NCBI GenBank assembly: GCA_900475325.1
Contig: LS483371.1
Span: 2,914,001-2,978,000, forward strand
Source: Paucimonas lemoignei
Lineage (GTDB): Bacteria > Pseudomonadota > Gammaproteobacteria > Pseudomonadales > Pseudomonadaceae
Reading direction: 5' to 3'
DNA: 64,000 nt
Within the stretch, counting starts at the first letter, position 1; each line of letters begins with the position of its first letter. The notes beneath the pieces are model-generated. The model was not told the DNA's origin. It made no database searches and saw only the letters and a program-made list of their open reading frames with translations. The position numbers were made by a program, and so were the translations under genes. Below are positions 1-9,576 of the stretch, one piece after another.

Positions 1-1
1 T

Positions 2-1708
2 CTGCACGTCAGGCAGGCGACAGGTGTGTTCGGTGAGGATGCCATCGATGCGCTGTACAACAGCGAACTTGGCAGAATATTCCAGTCGCCAAAATCCATG
101 CTGGGCTTCAAGCTGGAGCAGCCTTATCTGGACATTGTGACCAGTGTGGTGGCGCAAATCCTGGCGCATATCCGCCGCGCCGCCGAACAGCAGCTGGGTA
201 CTGAAGTTCGATCGGTGGTACTCGGGCGACCTGTCGAGTTTCGGGGCTCGGGGGCTAGCGTCGATCACCAGGCCCCGCAGCGTCTGCTGGAGCAAGCAGC
301 CAGGGACGCAGGCTTTACCCAGGTTGAGTTTCTCGAGGAACCCTGCGCTGCTGCCTTGGCTTATCACGTCGGCGAGCCTGCCGCACACGAGGCGCTCATC
401 ATCGATATGGGTGGCGGTACTACCGATGTCGCTTACGCAACAGTCGGTGGCAATGCTGCCAAGCCAGTTATCCATCGTGTCTGGGGCAAAGGGTTTGGTG
501 GGACGGACGTGGATGTCGAACTGTCCATGCGCGTGGCTATGCCTTTGTTCGGCCACGGGAATGAGCATGGGTTGCCGTTGTATGCCTACCGCAGTGCCGC
601 AAAGGTTGCCGATTTGAGCCGCCAGCAGGCGTTTCTCAAGTATTGCATCAAGCGGGTGGTCGAGCCCTTCAAGACACGCCTGGAAGTTCTGGGTGAAAAG
701 GGCGCGACCGTCAGGCTTAACCGGGATGTCGAACAGCTCAAGATCGAATTGAGTGACGACCGTACTGCTGGTCTCTCGCTCGACTTCATTGAACAGGGTT
801 TGGCGGTGCATGTTGAAGACGTTGCGCTGACCACAAGCGCGCAGGGTCTCCTGGACAAACTTGGGCAACTGCTCGAACAGGTGCGTAACGACCTCCCAGA
901 GGCCAACCCTGTCATCTTCATGACCGGAGGTATGTCCAGGGCGCCTTATGTGCAGGACTGCGTGCGCAAGTGCTTCGACCGGTCGCGGATCGTCCTGGGC
1001 GATGCGTCGTTTGGTGTCGTGACCGGGCTTGCGCAGTTTGCCCAGCCTTTCGTAGCGGCAGACCCGGTGCAAGAAGAAAAACGCATGACCCAGTTGAGCG
1101 AGCGGTATGCGCGGGCCGTGGCGCACGCTGACGAGTCGGCAGCCCTCTACCAGAACAAAGTGGATGACTTCGAGCGTCAACTGCAGGTGCAGAGGAACAT
1201 TTTTGCCGGCACCAAAATTGCCAAATACCTGGACCTTCTCGAAGAGCAGGTGAGCAGTACCTATGAGGCCAACCAGCTGGCAGGCTGGCTGCCGCACGGC
1301 GACAAGTTCACTGAGCTCGAGTATTTCGAAGCGCTCGTTCGCCAGGACCGTGGCGCCCGGCGCTACACGTCGTTGGCCAATGTGCCTGGGTTCTTGCGCC
1401 ATGAGTTCGAGGATTGCGACGAGGACTCTTTCCGATCTTATGCCGATGAACTCCGGCAGGAATGTCGGAATGTCTACGGCTGGGTGACCGAGTCGCGGGA
1501 AATCATGGAAGACCAACCGGGCTTCGACGATTTCTTCGATGAGCTCGGGTCCTGGCCCGACGAAGTAGTAGCGAAGAAACGTCATGCCGACCTGGCGCTT
1601 ACACTGTTCGATAATCTGTATGAAGGTTGGCAGCGCTGCCAGAAGGCAGGCCTTGATTTGCTGCAAATGGCCAACTACCGCACCGATGACTTCGACCCCA
1701 CCTTGTAG
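2..1708 (+). CDS. Hsp70-like ATPase, 5' end outside window
   Basis: The reading frame is open to the left edge, so the true start lies upstream; the GTG at 26 is only the first start codon visible. The Hsp70/actin-fold phosphate-2 motif DMGGGTTD is at about residue 127 counted from 26. It is preceded by EEPCAAALAY, and an adenosine-type motif TGGMSRAP follows near 300. The phosphate-1 loop expected at the N terminus is missing from view. From about residue 345 the protein is charged and helical, not a canonical peptide-binding domain. It is the first visible gene of a set with an unknown protein, a PLD-like protein and a SNF2 helicase. This suggests an ATP-dependent chaperone or switch for a DNA-targeting complex (inference). 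Confidence 0.8.
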   Translation: MHVRQATGVFGEDAIDALYNSELGRIFQSPKSMLGFKLEQPYLDIVTSVVAQILAHIRRAAEQQLGTEVRSVVLGRPVEFRGSGASVDHQAPQRLLEQAARDAGFTQVEFLEEPCAAALAYHVGEPAAHEALIIDMGGGTTDVAYATVGGNAAKPVIHRVWGKGFGGTDVDVELSMRVAMPLFGHGNEHGLPLYAYRSAAKVADLSRQQAFLKYCIKRVVEPFKTRLEVLGEKGATVRLNRDVEQLKIELSDDRTAGLSLDFIEQGLAVHVEDVALTTSAQGLLDKLGQLLEQVRNDLPEANPVIFMTGGMSRAPYVQDCVRKCFDRSRIVLGDASFGVVTGLAQFAQPFVAADPVQEEKRMTQLSERYARAVAHADESAALYQNKVDDFERQLQVQRNIFAGTKIAKYLDLLEEQVSSTYEANQLAGWLPHGDKFTELEYFEALVRQDRGARRYTSLANVPGFLRHEFEDCDEDSFRSYADELRQECRNVYGWVTESREIMEDQPGFDDFFDELGSWPDEVVAKKRHADLALTLFDNLYEGWQRCQKAGLDLLQMANYRTDDFDPTL

Positions 1709-1822
1709 TAAGAGCTTCGGGATTCTTGATAGTCCCAGCTCGTAACCTATGTAGTGCCACTGGTGCAGCAAAACCTGTGCTGCCTGGTCGTGCTGTCGAT
1801 ATCCTTCGTTTTGAGTAATCCC

Positions 1823-3199
1823 ATGCGGTTAAGCCAATACCTGACTGAATATGATGAAGACCTCAGTGGCGACAGCCAGATCGATCCGTTGGGCGTGCTG
1901 ATCATCTGGTCTGCCTTTGGCCAGCAGATTTTTCGCAACCGGGTCAACTCGGTTTCGAACGATGTACGGAACTACACGCTCAATCTGTTGCATCATGCCG
2001 TTATCAAGGACTTGTTGGACGATGTTGATACCAGCCTGAGCAAAGCGTTGGACGAGCAGTCTGGTGGGCGTCATGGCCTGGCGCTGCGCCAGGCTTGCCT
2101 GGTCTATCTGGAAAACATTTTCACGTATGCCGTGGTGACTGCGGCGCCCGACTCGGGCGTTGACAGTCAAGGCGTGCTGGGTGCCAGCAAAGCCCGTGCG
2201 CGCCTTGAGGTCGACAGCAACCCGTTTCTGCGCTTCACCCATAAAACAGCCGGGCACCTGTTGGTACGTCAGTTAGGCTTGGGTGTGAGTGGGCGCTACA
2301 AGACGCCGTTCATGCAAATAGGCTTCTTCAACGACCGCTATAACTACCATTACAGTCAAGAAGCAGCGCAGTTGTGGTTGAAAGTTAAGGCGATGATTCA
2401 AACTCACGCGCCGTTCAGCGTGTTGTTCCAAGAAGCACGCATGCATTTGCAGGGGCTTTTCCGGGGCTTCAAGGCAGGTGGCGGCAGTTCGCTCAAGCAA
2501 GTACCTGACAGCCTCATTGAGGCCTACCGAAGGGCATTGCCAAACTCGGCGCAAGTAGGGGCTGACACGCGCGATTTCTGGTTGGCCTTGACCGGCCTCG
2601 ACACTGGCGCTGCGGGCGCTCTGCTGCAGGTACTGGATGATCAGGCACAAAACTATCCAGGCAGCGACATGCCGATCCAGCAGTTGTTCTCCGTGGCCGA
2701 AAAAAACTGCAGCGAAGCGCCCGAGCGGCGAAAGCTTGTGCACGTGCAGCAGGTTGAACCACTGCTTGCGCAGGCCGATCTGCTGTTTACGCTGGCCTGC
2801 CATGGCCGGCACCAGAGCCTCGACGAAATCGAGGCGCACTGGCGGGGGCTGGGGCGCGACGCCGGTACCTTGCCGGCTGCCGCCGCGCGTATCGACGCGC
2901 ATCCAGAACTGCTCGACATTCCTTCGCACACCGGCCGCCGGCGGCTGGAGCGGCTCATGCGCTTGGCGCGACAAGAGCGCTTCAGCGACCAGCTCCGCGA
3001 CCTGATGGGCTACCACGCGGCGGTGATGCGCGAGCGTGGCCAGTTGCCCTGGGTGCAAATCGAGCAGGCCGAAAAGGTCAAGCTCAATGCACGCACCAAG
3101 GCGTTGCCAGAGGCGCAAAATACGCCCATGTATCGCTGGGTGAACACCTACTACATCCACCAATTCAACAATCTGGTGACCGGTTATCGGGGAGGCTAG
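1823..3199 (+). CDS. Unknown protein of the Hsp70-PLD-SNF2 operon
   Basis: I recognise no family. The chosen ATG at 1823 (MRLSQYLTEY) has a weak GAG 8 bases upstream; the frame is open from 1754, where a GTG would add a hydrophobic stretch unlike the rest. The product is about 458 aa, mixed alpha/beta, without signal peptide or clear membrane segment. The C-terminal third is rich in Arg and helical. It lies 2 bases before the PLD-like gene and 114 bases after the Hsp70-like stop, so it is probably co-transcribed with both. A structural or adaptor subunit of the same complex is a guess from context only. Confidence 0.7.
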   Translation: MRLSQYLTEYDEDLSGDSQIDPLGVLIIWSAFGQQIFRNRVNSVSNDVRNYTLNLLHHAVIKDLLDDVDTSLSKALDEQSGGRHGLALRQACLVYLENIFTYAVVTAAPDSGVDSQGVLGASKARARLEVDSNPFLRFTHKTAGHLLVRQLGLGVSGRYKTPFMQIGFFNDRYNYHYSQEAAQLWLKVKAMIQTHAPFSVLFQEARMHLQGLFRGFKAGGGSSLKQVPDSLIEAYRRALPNSAQVGADTRDFWLALTGLDTGAAGALLQVLDDQAQNYPGSDMPIQQLFSVAEKNCSEAPERRKLVHVQQVEPLLAQADLLFTLACHGRHQSLDEIEAHWRGLGRDAGTLPAAAARIDAHPELLDIPSHTGRRRLERLMRLARQERFSDQLRDLMGYHAAVMRERGQLPWVQIEQAEKVKLNARTKALPEAQNTPMYRWVNTYYIHQFNNLVTGYRGG

Positions 3200-3201
3200 G
3201 C

Positions 3202-5160
3202 ATGAAACTGCATTCAGCATTCGCCGAGCAAGTGAAGGCCTGCGGCCAGTTGCGCAGGGTATGGCTCACCAGTTTCAACATCGATATCGAATTTATCGAA
3301 ACCTATGTGGTGCCAACTGTGCTGGGCGCCGAGATTCCCCGCACGCGCATGGAGTACGAGGCGCTTCAGTTGGCCCTGACTGAGCAGGAAATCGATCTGA
3401 GGGTCTTTTGTGATCGACGTTTCATCGGTGCCGACCAGAACAAGCGCACGGCGCTCCAGGTGCACGGCGTCTGTACTGCGCAAAAAACGGAGTGGAGCTA
3501 CCCAGGCGTTGACGCAGACAGCCTGTTGCATGCAAAGGTGATCTACCTGGAAGGTGACCAGGGGCGTGTGCTCGGCGCGGGCAGTGCCAACCTCACGCTC
3601 AGCGGGTGGGCGCGCAATCAGGAGGTATTCCACTTCCAGCCGATCGACGCGTTTTCGCTTTATCAATCCGTCAAAGTGTTCTTCCAGGCTCTGTTTAACA
3701 ATGTGGGTACACCGTGCCCCTTGGAGAACAGGCGCAGTAGCTCGTTCGCCAGCGCTGAGTCATCCGTGCAGTTCTGTCACAGTTTTCAGAGGCAACCGTT
3801 TCTGGCGCAATTGCTGGGCGAGCGTGCTTGCCATCACCTGGCCGTCTGGTCCCCTTATCTACCCAAGGATCTGGCACAGTTTATCAGCCACCTTAAGCGC
3901 AGCTACGAGCAGCCGCGCATGAAGGTCAGTCTGGTGCCTGATCGGTTCGATGGGCAGTTCCTGCGCACCGGTTGGACCGAGGCGCTTGGAGATCTTCTCG
4001 CCAACGATGAGTTGCGCTTGCGGCACAACCCGAGCACGGTCGATGACCGCTCGCCGATGACCCATGCCAAGCTTTGGAAAACCTCCACCCACCTGGCCAT
4101 CGGCTCATGGAATTTCACCCGGGCGGGCAGTAACTCGCTACTCGACTCACGGGGCAAGCGGTTACCCGGCAACAACATCGAGGCGGGGTTCATCCTGGCG
4201 AACAACAGTGCCGTGGAAAGCGTCCTCGGCCCCACGATGGACACCAGCCCGGCGTCGTTCTTGAGCGCTGAAGCATTGCAGGCGCAAGCGTTGCAAATCA
4301 CGCAGAACCTTCCCTTCGACATCGTGGTGGCGTTTGACTGGGCAGAGCAGGTGTACCAACTGCGCGGCCAATGGCATACAGCAGGAGAACCGGACCAAGG
4401 GTATCGGATAAAACTGCCGGACATCGACGTTGCAATCGCGCTTGGCTGGAAACCCCGCAGCCGCGAACTGCGAGAGTGCAGGGTGCCGGTGGCGAACGCG
4501 CACGCGCTGTTGTTCGATCACAGCTTCCAGGTGCTCAAGGACGGCCGGGTGTGCTTCGTGGGCATGTTGCTGGAGACTACCCCCGAGTTCCGTCGCGCGC
4601 AGCGATACGACGACCTACTTGGGTTGGTCGACGCCATGGCGCAGATCGACATTGTGCCCAACCAGGATGATGTCGGTTTCCGGGTGCGCGAATCAGAGAC
4701 GGGTGAGCTACAGGTCGATGGTGGGAGCGCCGACGAAGACACTGGATCAAGCGAGCAAGACGGCTCAGCCCCTGCACACATCAGCTACTTCCGGCTATTC
4801 ACAGCGAGCTACCAGTTTGCGGCCCGGTTGCATGGGCTTGAACAGTTGTCGGCGCTCGAACAGTGGGTATTCGTGCGACCGGGATGCCTGCAGGAATGGG
4901 TAGACAAGACCCGCCAGCGCCTCAGCGGGTCTACGCCCAATGTCTTCGACTGGTTCCTGGCCCAGGAGGTTAACGGGCTCTGCAAGCTGGCGTTGGCGCT
5001 TCGTCATCGCCTGCCCAAGGGTGACCGCAAAATTGCCTTGTCGCGTTGGCACACACTGAAGGTCGATATGCCGCCGTTACCAGCCGAGGCCAACGATGAT
5101 TATCGGCAAACGCTCGAGCAGGAATTTGGCAGATTGGAAAGCAAGTGGGGTGGGGCATGA
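3202..5160 (+). CDS. Phospholipase D-like nuclease-fold protein
   Basis: A protein of 652 aa with two HKD-type half-sites: HAKV at about residue 110 followed by GSANLTLSG, and HAKL at about 288 followed by GSWNFTRAGSN. Paired half-sites form one active site in the PLD superfamily, which includes nucleases such as the DISARM protein DrmC. The C-terminal part beyond residue 360 is not recognised. The start is supported by GGGAGG 6 bases upstream. The stop overlaps the helicase start (ATGA), which points to translational coupling. No signal peptide is seen, so it acts in the cytoplasm, probably on nucleic acid together with the SNF2 protein. Confidence 0.8.
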   Translation: MKLHSAFAEQVKACGQLRRVWLTSFNIDIEFIETYVVPTVLGAEIPRTRMEYEALQLALTEQEIDLRVFCDRRFIGADQNKRTALQVHGVCTAQKTEWSYPGVDADSLLHAKVIYLEGDQGRVLGAGSANLTLSGWARNQEVFHFQPIDAFSLYQSVKVFFQALFNNVGTPCPLENRRSSSFASAESSVQFCHSFQRQPFLAQLLGERACHHLAVWSPYLPKDLAQFISHLKRSYEQPRMKVSLVPDRFDGQFLRTGWTEALGDLLANDELRLRHNPSTVDDRSPMTHAKLWKTSTHLAIGSWNFTRAGSNSLLDSRGKRLPGNNIEAGFILANNSAVESVLGPTMDTSPASFLSAEALQAQALQITQNLPFDIVVAFDWAEQVYQLRGQWHTAGEPDQGYRIKLPDIDVAIALGWKPRSRELRECRVPVANAHALLFDHSFQVLKDGRVCFVGMLLETTPEFRRAQRYDDLLGLVDAMAQIDIVPNQDDVGFRVRESETGELQVDGGSADEDTGSSEQDGSAPAHISYFRLFTASYQFAARLHGLEQLSALEQWVFVRPGCLQEWVDKTRQRLSGSTPNVFDWFLAQEVNGLCKLALALRHRLPKGDRKIALSRWHTLKVDMPPLPAEANDDYRQTLEQEFGRLESKWGGA

Positions 5161-7892
5161 GTCGATTTGAAGAGAGCGTGCTGACCCCTGAATCCGTGTC
5201 GCAGTGGATCAACTTCAAAGGGCGCAAGGATCCTGACTGGCGCTATCTGGCAGATGATCGCCAGTCCATGGCAGCCAAGCAGACCGAAGGGGTCGCCTAC
5301 CTGTGGAACCTGTTGGCAGCGGACAAGGTGGCGCTGCTGGCGGATGAAGTCGGCATGGGCAAGACTTTCCAGGCGCTGGGTGTGGCGGCATGGCTGTGGA
5401 AAAACAAGCCTGATGCCAAGGTGCTGGTGATGGCGCCCAACCGACATTTGTGCGGGCATTGGCGCAGGGAGTTCGAAGGCTTCGTTCGCGAGCACATTCG
5501 CCAAACCGATGGCAGGGTCAAGACCACCGATGGCATGCCGGTACCTACGGTCTGTGAGCGCTACAAGCTGGAAGACCTGGTGCAGGCGGTGCAACACGAT
5601 GAAGGGCAGTTTTACCTCACCACTGTCTACGCGCTCAGTGGCTTGCTCGACCCCGAGCGGCGCGCTGAAGGTGCTCAGGGGGCAGGCAGGATCGCTGCCG
5701 ATTTTCATCAGCAGTTGAAGCAGCACCTGGGCCCCTCGGGGTTTGACCTAATCATCGTCGATGAGGCGCATTACCTGCGCAACGTGTCGGGTGGATCGCA
5801 GCGCGTGAGTGCCGCAAGGGCACTGTTTGGCAACGCTGGCAGCCGCCTGGGCGCCTGGAACCTTCTGCTCACCGCGACGCCCAGCCATACCCGGCTGGAC
5901 GATGTGCAGAACATCCTGGGTTATTTCACCCTGATCGATCGTGACGCTGGCCTTGAAGCCATGAACGGTGCCGAACACACTCGCCGTTTGCTGCAACGGC
6001 ACGCCTTGCGGCGTTTGCGACTGATGGAGGGGCAGGGCGGTTTGTATGGCAAGCGGCATTACCGCCACGAAAAAGCTGTTCCTGCAAGCTTCGATGGGCG
6101 CCCGGATGCCGAGATGTTCTTTGCCCTGTATCAGAAGCGGTTGGTGGCCGACCTGGGCCGGCAGAAGGAGAACAAGAGCCTAACCTATGGCTACCTGGAA
6201 GGATTCGAGTCTTTTGGCTGGAAACCGCAGATCGGCGTTGGCGGCGATGCAGATTATCAGGACGCGGTCGAAGATCGGGTGGTCGAGGATTTCACCAAGG
6301 CCACCGATACCGAACTGTTGCGTGACCTCACCCGCAGCTATCACGATCAGTTTCACACCATTCCCGATCATCCCAAGTACGGCTTGCTGATAGACCAGTG
6401 CGTGCCCAAGGCAGTGGGTGGCCTCTGCACCGCGCTCGAAGACTTGAAACACCTGATTTTCGTTCGGCGTATTCCCTCTGTCCGCGAGTTGACCCAGCGC
6501 ATCAACGAGCGCTATGACGAGCTGTTGGCGGGCATAATTGTCAATGCATGGGGCAAGCAAGCGGACGATCCTGCAGTCAAGCACTGGCGCGATCAGGGTT
6601 GGTCGCGCGATGGCTATACCCAGTTTCTTAAAGGCGTGAAGCATTCGTTTAACGAAGTGGACGCGCACGAGGAGGCAGAGCAAGACGAGGGAGAGGGAGA
6701 GGGAGAGGGAGAGGGTACGCAACTGGCGTCGCGGATTGCCGAGCTGTTCGTGGTCAAGAAAGGCGCTGGTGGGCAAACCGATTGTGCCAATGTGCGCCTG
6801 CGCTTCAGCAAACCGGAAAGCGTCTTTGCACTGTTCCTGGAACCGGCATCGGACTACTTGATTGGCGGTTACACCGCGTTCTACGCCAAGACGGAGACCG
6901 GCCGGGTTGATTATGCCAATGCTGCCAAGTATGTGCGTTTGCACGGTTGGGACGGGCCGCAGATCCACGATACCGCTGCCCGCAAGCGCGGTGCGCCGCA
7001 CGACCACCTGGAGGATCCGCTGCACAGCGTTTGGTCGCTGTTGGTACCGCGCTTGCCGCAGACCCTGTATCGCAAGCTCGAAGGCTGGGCGCGCGACAAC
7101 AAGGCGATCGCGGAAAACTTCGCGAACTACATCAAGGCCGGGTTTCTTTATGCGAGTCCTGTCGTCGTCGAGCTTTATGCCTGGTTTGTCGAATACTGGC
7201 AGCAGGCCCATGAGCGTGAAGCGCAGCGTGCGTACCGTGGTTTTCAAGAGTGGGTAAGCGCACGTGTCGATGACTCGTTGATGCTGCGCTATTTCATCGC
7301 AGCGTTGGAGACGTTCGACACGCTGTGCAGCAAGATCATCGATCATGGTTTAGAGCAGTGGGACGAGGAGTGGCGCAGCCTCAAGCGCCTCACCAGCCCA
7401 TGCTGGTATGCCTGTGGCGACAACAGCGAAGGGCGCCCGCGCCTCATCCTGGGCTTCAATAGTCCGTTCTATCCCAACGTGCTGGTCTCCACTTCGGTAC
7501 TCCAGGAAGGGGTTAACCTGCATTTGCAGTGCCACCAGATCCATCATTACGGCCTGGCCGGCTCACCCGGTGACAATGAGCAACGCGTGGGGAGGCTGGA
7601 TCGCCTGTTTGGCTGCGTGAACCAGCGGCTGCAGCGGTCAGGCAACGCAGAGCTGAGCATTCACTATCCGTTTCTGCAGGGATCGGTCGATGAAGACCAG
7701 GTTGCTTCGTTCATCGAGCGCAAGCATCAGGTGGAAGAGCAAATGGACGCGTGCGTGCAGGTGCACTTCGATAAACAGCTAAGGATCAGTGACGCTCAAC
7801 AGTGGCGTAGCTTCCTGCGCAAACCAGTGCCCATCAGCGACGAGCCTCTGCAGGATCCGTATGGCGCTGTGTTTCCTGCGCCGGGCCGATAG
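5157..7892 (+). CDS. SNF2-family DEAH helicase/translocase
   Basis: A superfamily 2 ATPase of about 911 aa. Walker A ADEVGMGKT is at residues 62-70, DEAH at about 200-203, a motif III-like LLTATP at about 240, and motif VI QRVGRLDR near 810. A long insertion between the RecA lobes includes an acidic Glu-Gly tract at about 512-522, encoded by a GAGGGA repeat. The ATG at 5157 overlaps the PLD stop; the frame also allows 5145. SNF2 translocases paired with PLD proteins occur in DISARM-type defence, but no methylase or DrmA/DrmB partner is here, so I do not assign it to that system. It closes the four-gene set. Confidence 0.85.
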   Translation: MSRFEESVLTPESVSQWINFKGRKDPDWRYLADDRQSMAAKQTEGVAYLWNLLAADKVALLADEVGMGKTFQALGVAAWLWKNKPDAKVLVMAPNRHLCGHWRREFEGFVREHIRQTDGRVKTTDGMPVPTVCERYKLEDLVQAVQHDEGQFYLTTVYALSGLLDPERRAEGAQGAGRIAADFHQQLKQHLGPSGFDLIIVDEAHYLRNVSGGSQRVSAARALFGNAGSRLGAWNLLLTATPSHTRLDDVQNILGYFTLIDRDAGLEAMNGAEHTRRLLQRHALRRLRLMEGQGGLYGKRHYRHEKAVPASFDGRPDAEMFFALYQKRLVADLGRQKENKSLTYGYLEGFESFGWKPQIGVGGDADYQDAVEDRVVEDFTKATDTELLRDLTRSYHDQFHTIPDHPKYGLLIDQCVPKAVGGLCTALEDLKHLIFVRRIPSVRELTQRINERYDELLAGIIVNAWGKQADDPAVKHWRDQGWSRDGYTQFLKGVKHSFNEVDAHEEAEQDEGEGEGEGEGTQLASRIAELFVVKKGAGGQTDCANVRLRFSKPESVFALFLEPASDYLIGGYTAFYAKTETGRVDYANAAKYVRLHGWDGPQIHDTAARKRGAPHDHLEDPLHSVWSLLVPRLPQTLYRKLEGWARDNKAIAENFANYIKAGFLYASPVVVELYAWFVEYWQQAHEREAQRAYRGFQEWVSARVDDSLMLRYFIAALETFDTLCSKIIDHGLEQWDEEWRSLKRLTSPCWYACGDNSEGRPRLILGFNSPFYPNVLVSTSVLQEGVNLHLQCHQIHHYGLAGSPGDNEQRVGRLDRLFGCVNQRLQRSGNAELSIHYPFLQGSVDEDQVASFIERKHQVEEQMDACVQVHFDKQLRISDAQQWRSFLRKPVPISDEPLQDPYGAVFPAPGR
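6691..6715 (+). repeat. GAGGGA simple repeat inside the SNF2 gene
   Basis: About four tandem 6-base units encode alternating Gly-Glu residues in the inter-lobe insertion of the helicase. A change in unit number would add or remove two residues and keep the frame, so it may vary length but would not switch the gene off. Confidence 0.85.
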
Positions 7893-7950
7893 TGTTTGCT
7901 ACCCCAAACGGCACATGCACCATCGGTAGATCATCCGCTGGAGACTGCAG

Positions 7951-8883
7951 TTGACTGCGTTGATCGTCGAAGAACACGTGGGGCTTAGGGTCGATACCGC
8001 AAAGGTGATGAAGTCGATTAGGCTGTCCGGTGAGAGGCGGGCGGAAAGTGAGATTCAGTCGCTGGTTCTCGCTGCGGAGGGAACTGCTTGGGAGCTGCTG
8101 CTCAGACATGACCTCGAGGTCTACCGCCGCGATGCCCGGGCACTGGATTATTCATTGATTACCCCGGCCGACTTAGCCAAGGTGATTGACAGCAAAGGCC
8201 CCATCAGTGTCCGTGATCTGCGAGCACTGACCCTTATGGTGCTGCGCAAAGTGGCTGCAGAAATCCAGTCTTCGCCACTGAACATCTGGAACCTTTATTG
8301 GAATGACGGTGTGCCTAAGCCAGAGAACGATTGCCGCGATATTTTAGCCGATAAACTTCGTGATCGCCTGAGGGTTTATGGTGACTTCGAGGTATCTCCA
8401 GAGGTGGCCTCAGCAGGTGGGACTCGGGCTGACATGGTGGTCACGCACGGGACCTTGTCTCTACCGTTCGAGGCAAAGCGTTCAGCCCACAGTCACCTTT
8501 GGTACGGGCATAGTGGTCAGCTTCAAACCTATACACAGGCGCCCAGTACTGAAGGGCAGGGGATCTATATTGTCTTTTGGTTCGGGCCCGCGCTGAAGAT
8601 CCAGGCACCGCCGGAGGGCACCACGCCCGACACACCAGATGCTCTCAAAGCCGAACTTGAGGGACAGTTGCCGGCAGAGCTAAGGGCCATAACGTCTGTT
8701 GTTGTCCTGGACCTTACTGATGCAGGCGCTGCGGCGAAAGTACGGAAAGAGTCCGGGTATGAGCAGGGAAAAACGGACAAACGAGAGAGACGCGCGAGCA
8801 GCAGGGTAAAAAATAGGGATTATGGAGCTTATACGCTCCATCTGCCTATCAAAGTGGAGCGCCCATACTCCAGAATGATTTGA
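7951..8883 (+). CDS. Restriction-endonuclease-fold protein, probable C-terminal remnant
   Basis: A 310-aa reading frame starting at TTG 7951, with CTGGAG 8 bases before it; an in-frame stop at 7927 rules out an earlier start. The C-terminal half has a PD-(D/E)xK-like pattern: RADMVV near 160, FEAKRS near 173 and QLQTYT near 190, then a hydrophobic strand ending in FWFGP. This arrangement resembles the end domain of large NACHT- or HEAT-type defence proteins. The rare start, the short upstream gap and the missing sensor part suggest a 5'-truncated remnant. It could also be a free-standing nuclease. A short Lys/Arg-rich stretch follows near 270. Confidence 0.6.
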   Translation: MTALIVEEHVGLRVDTAKVMKSIRLSGERRAESEIQSLVLAAEGTAWELLLRHDLEVYRRDARALDYSLITPADLAKVIDSKGPISVRDLRALTLMVLRKVAAEIQSSPLNIWNLYWNDGVPKPENDCRDILADKLRDRLRVYGDFEVSPEVASAGGTRADMVVTHGTLSLPFEAKRSAHSHLWYGHSGQLQTYTQAPSTEGQGIYIVFWFGPALKIQAPPEGTTPDTPDALKAELEGQLPAELRAITSVVVLDLTDAGAAAKVRKESGYEQGKTDKRERRASSRVKNRDYGAYTLHLPIKVERPYSRMI

Positions 8884-8936
8884 TATGGCAGAAAGCCATG
8901 CATATTCTTCCGACATTAAAAACGGAAGAGGCCAGC

Positions 8937-9557
8937 ATGGAAAAAGTCGAAATCGGAGGAGCACCATCGCTCACTCTGGGCCACTACCTCAGAGACAACT
9001 TGAACGCAGCGCTGGTTGTCGGTGGCAAGCAGCGCGAAAGCGGTCGACCTGGACCGATCACCGCGACCTACATTCAACGCGAAAGTGGAATCGCCCGGAG
9101 CACTGTTCGTGCGCTGAAGGCGGAGGGTGGGGTTGAGCCAAACCCTGACCTGCAGACTATTGAGAAGCTTGCTGAAATTCTGGACGTACCGCCAGCATTT
9201 CTTTTGATGCGCCCTCAGGACTGGCTGGCGCTTGCCGAAGCTATCGGTAGTTGCCAGGACTTCCTCGCCGCCGCGGTGAAGTTGCAGAGTGAGGACAAGC
9301 TCCACCTCGGCAACCCCGTTGAAAAGGTCCTGCGGGAGTGCAAGGTACACCCGGATCAGCGCCCTTTTGGTATAGGAACATCCGCGGAGGTAGACAGAGC
9401 CATGGCGCGCGATGAATGGCGCCGGCGTCGTTGCCAGCGCTTGGATGCACTAATGCTGCGTCAGGTGTACCAAGAGCAGCCCAGGGCTTGGCTTGCGGCA
9501 ATCGCAGGAGCGATGGTCAGTAACAAAACCCCACATTCTCCAACAAATCTCGATTAA
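8937..9557 (+). CDS. XRE-like helix-turn-helix regulator
   Basis: About 206 aa from ATG 8937, chosen over the longer frame (8880) because GGAAGAGG lies just upstream. Residues 40-95 read as a helix-turn-helix of Cro/CI type (YIQRESGIARSTVRAL, then PNPDLQTIEKLAEIL and LDVPPAFLLM). The C-terminal half is Arg-rich and has no known domain. It is 19 bases before the YaaW-like gene and probably heads that small operon, which it may repress itself (inference). Confidence 0.7.
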   Translation: MEKVEIGGAPSLTLGHYLRDNLNAALVVGGKQRESGRPGPITATYIQRESGIARSTVRALKAEGGVEPNPDLQTIEKLAEILDVPPAFLLMRPQDWLALAEAIGSCQDFLAAAVKLQSEDKLHLGNPVEKVLRECKVHPDQRPFGIGTSAEVDRAMARDEWRRRRCQRLDALMLRQVYQEQPRAWLAAIAGAMVSNKTPHSPTNLD

Positions 9558-9576
9558 CAACTGAGGAGGTACCCGC

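Noticed and set aside
2273..3220. Long minus-strand frame (315 codons) opposite the unknown gene of the first operon
   Set aside because: It mirrors the plus-strand gene in GC-rich DNA, has no ribosome-binding site and no domain.
6180..7346. Minus-strand frame of 388 codons within the SNF2 gene
   Set aside because: Antisense shadow of a gene with clear helicase motifs on the plus strand.
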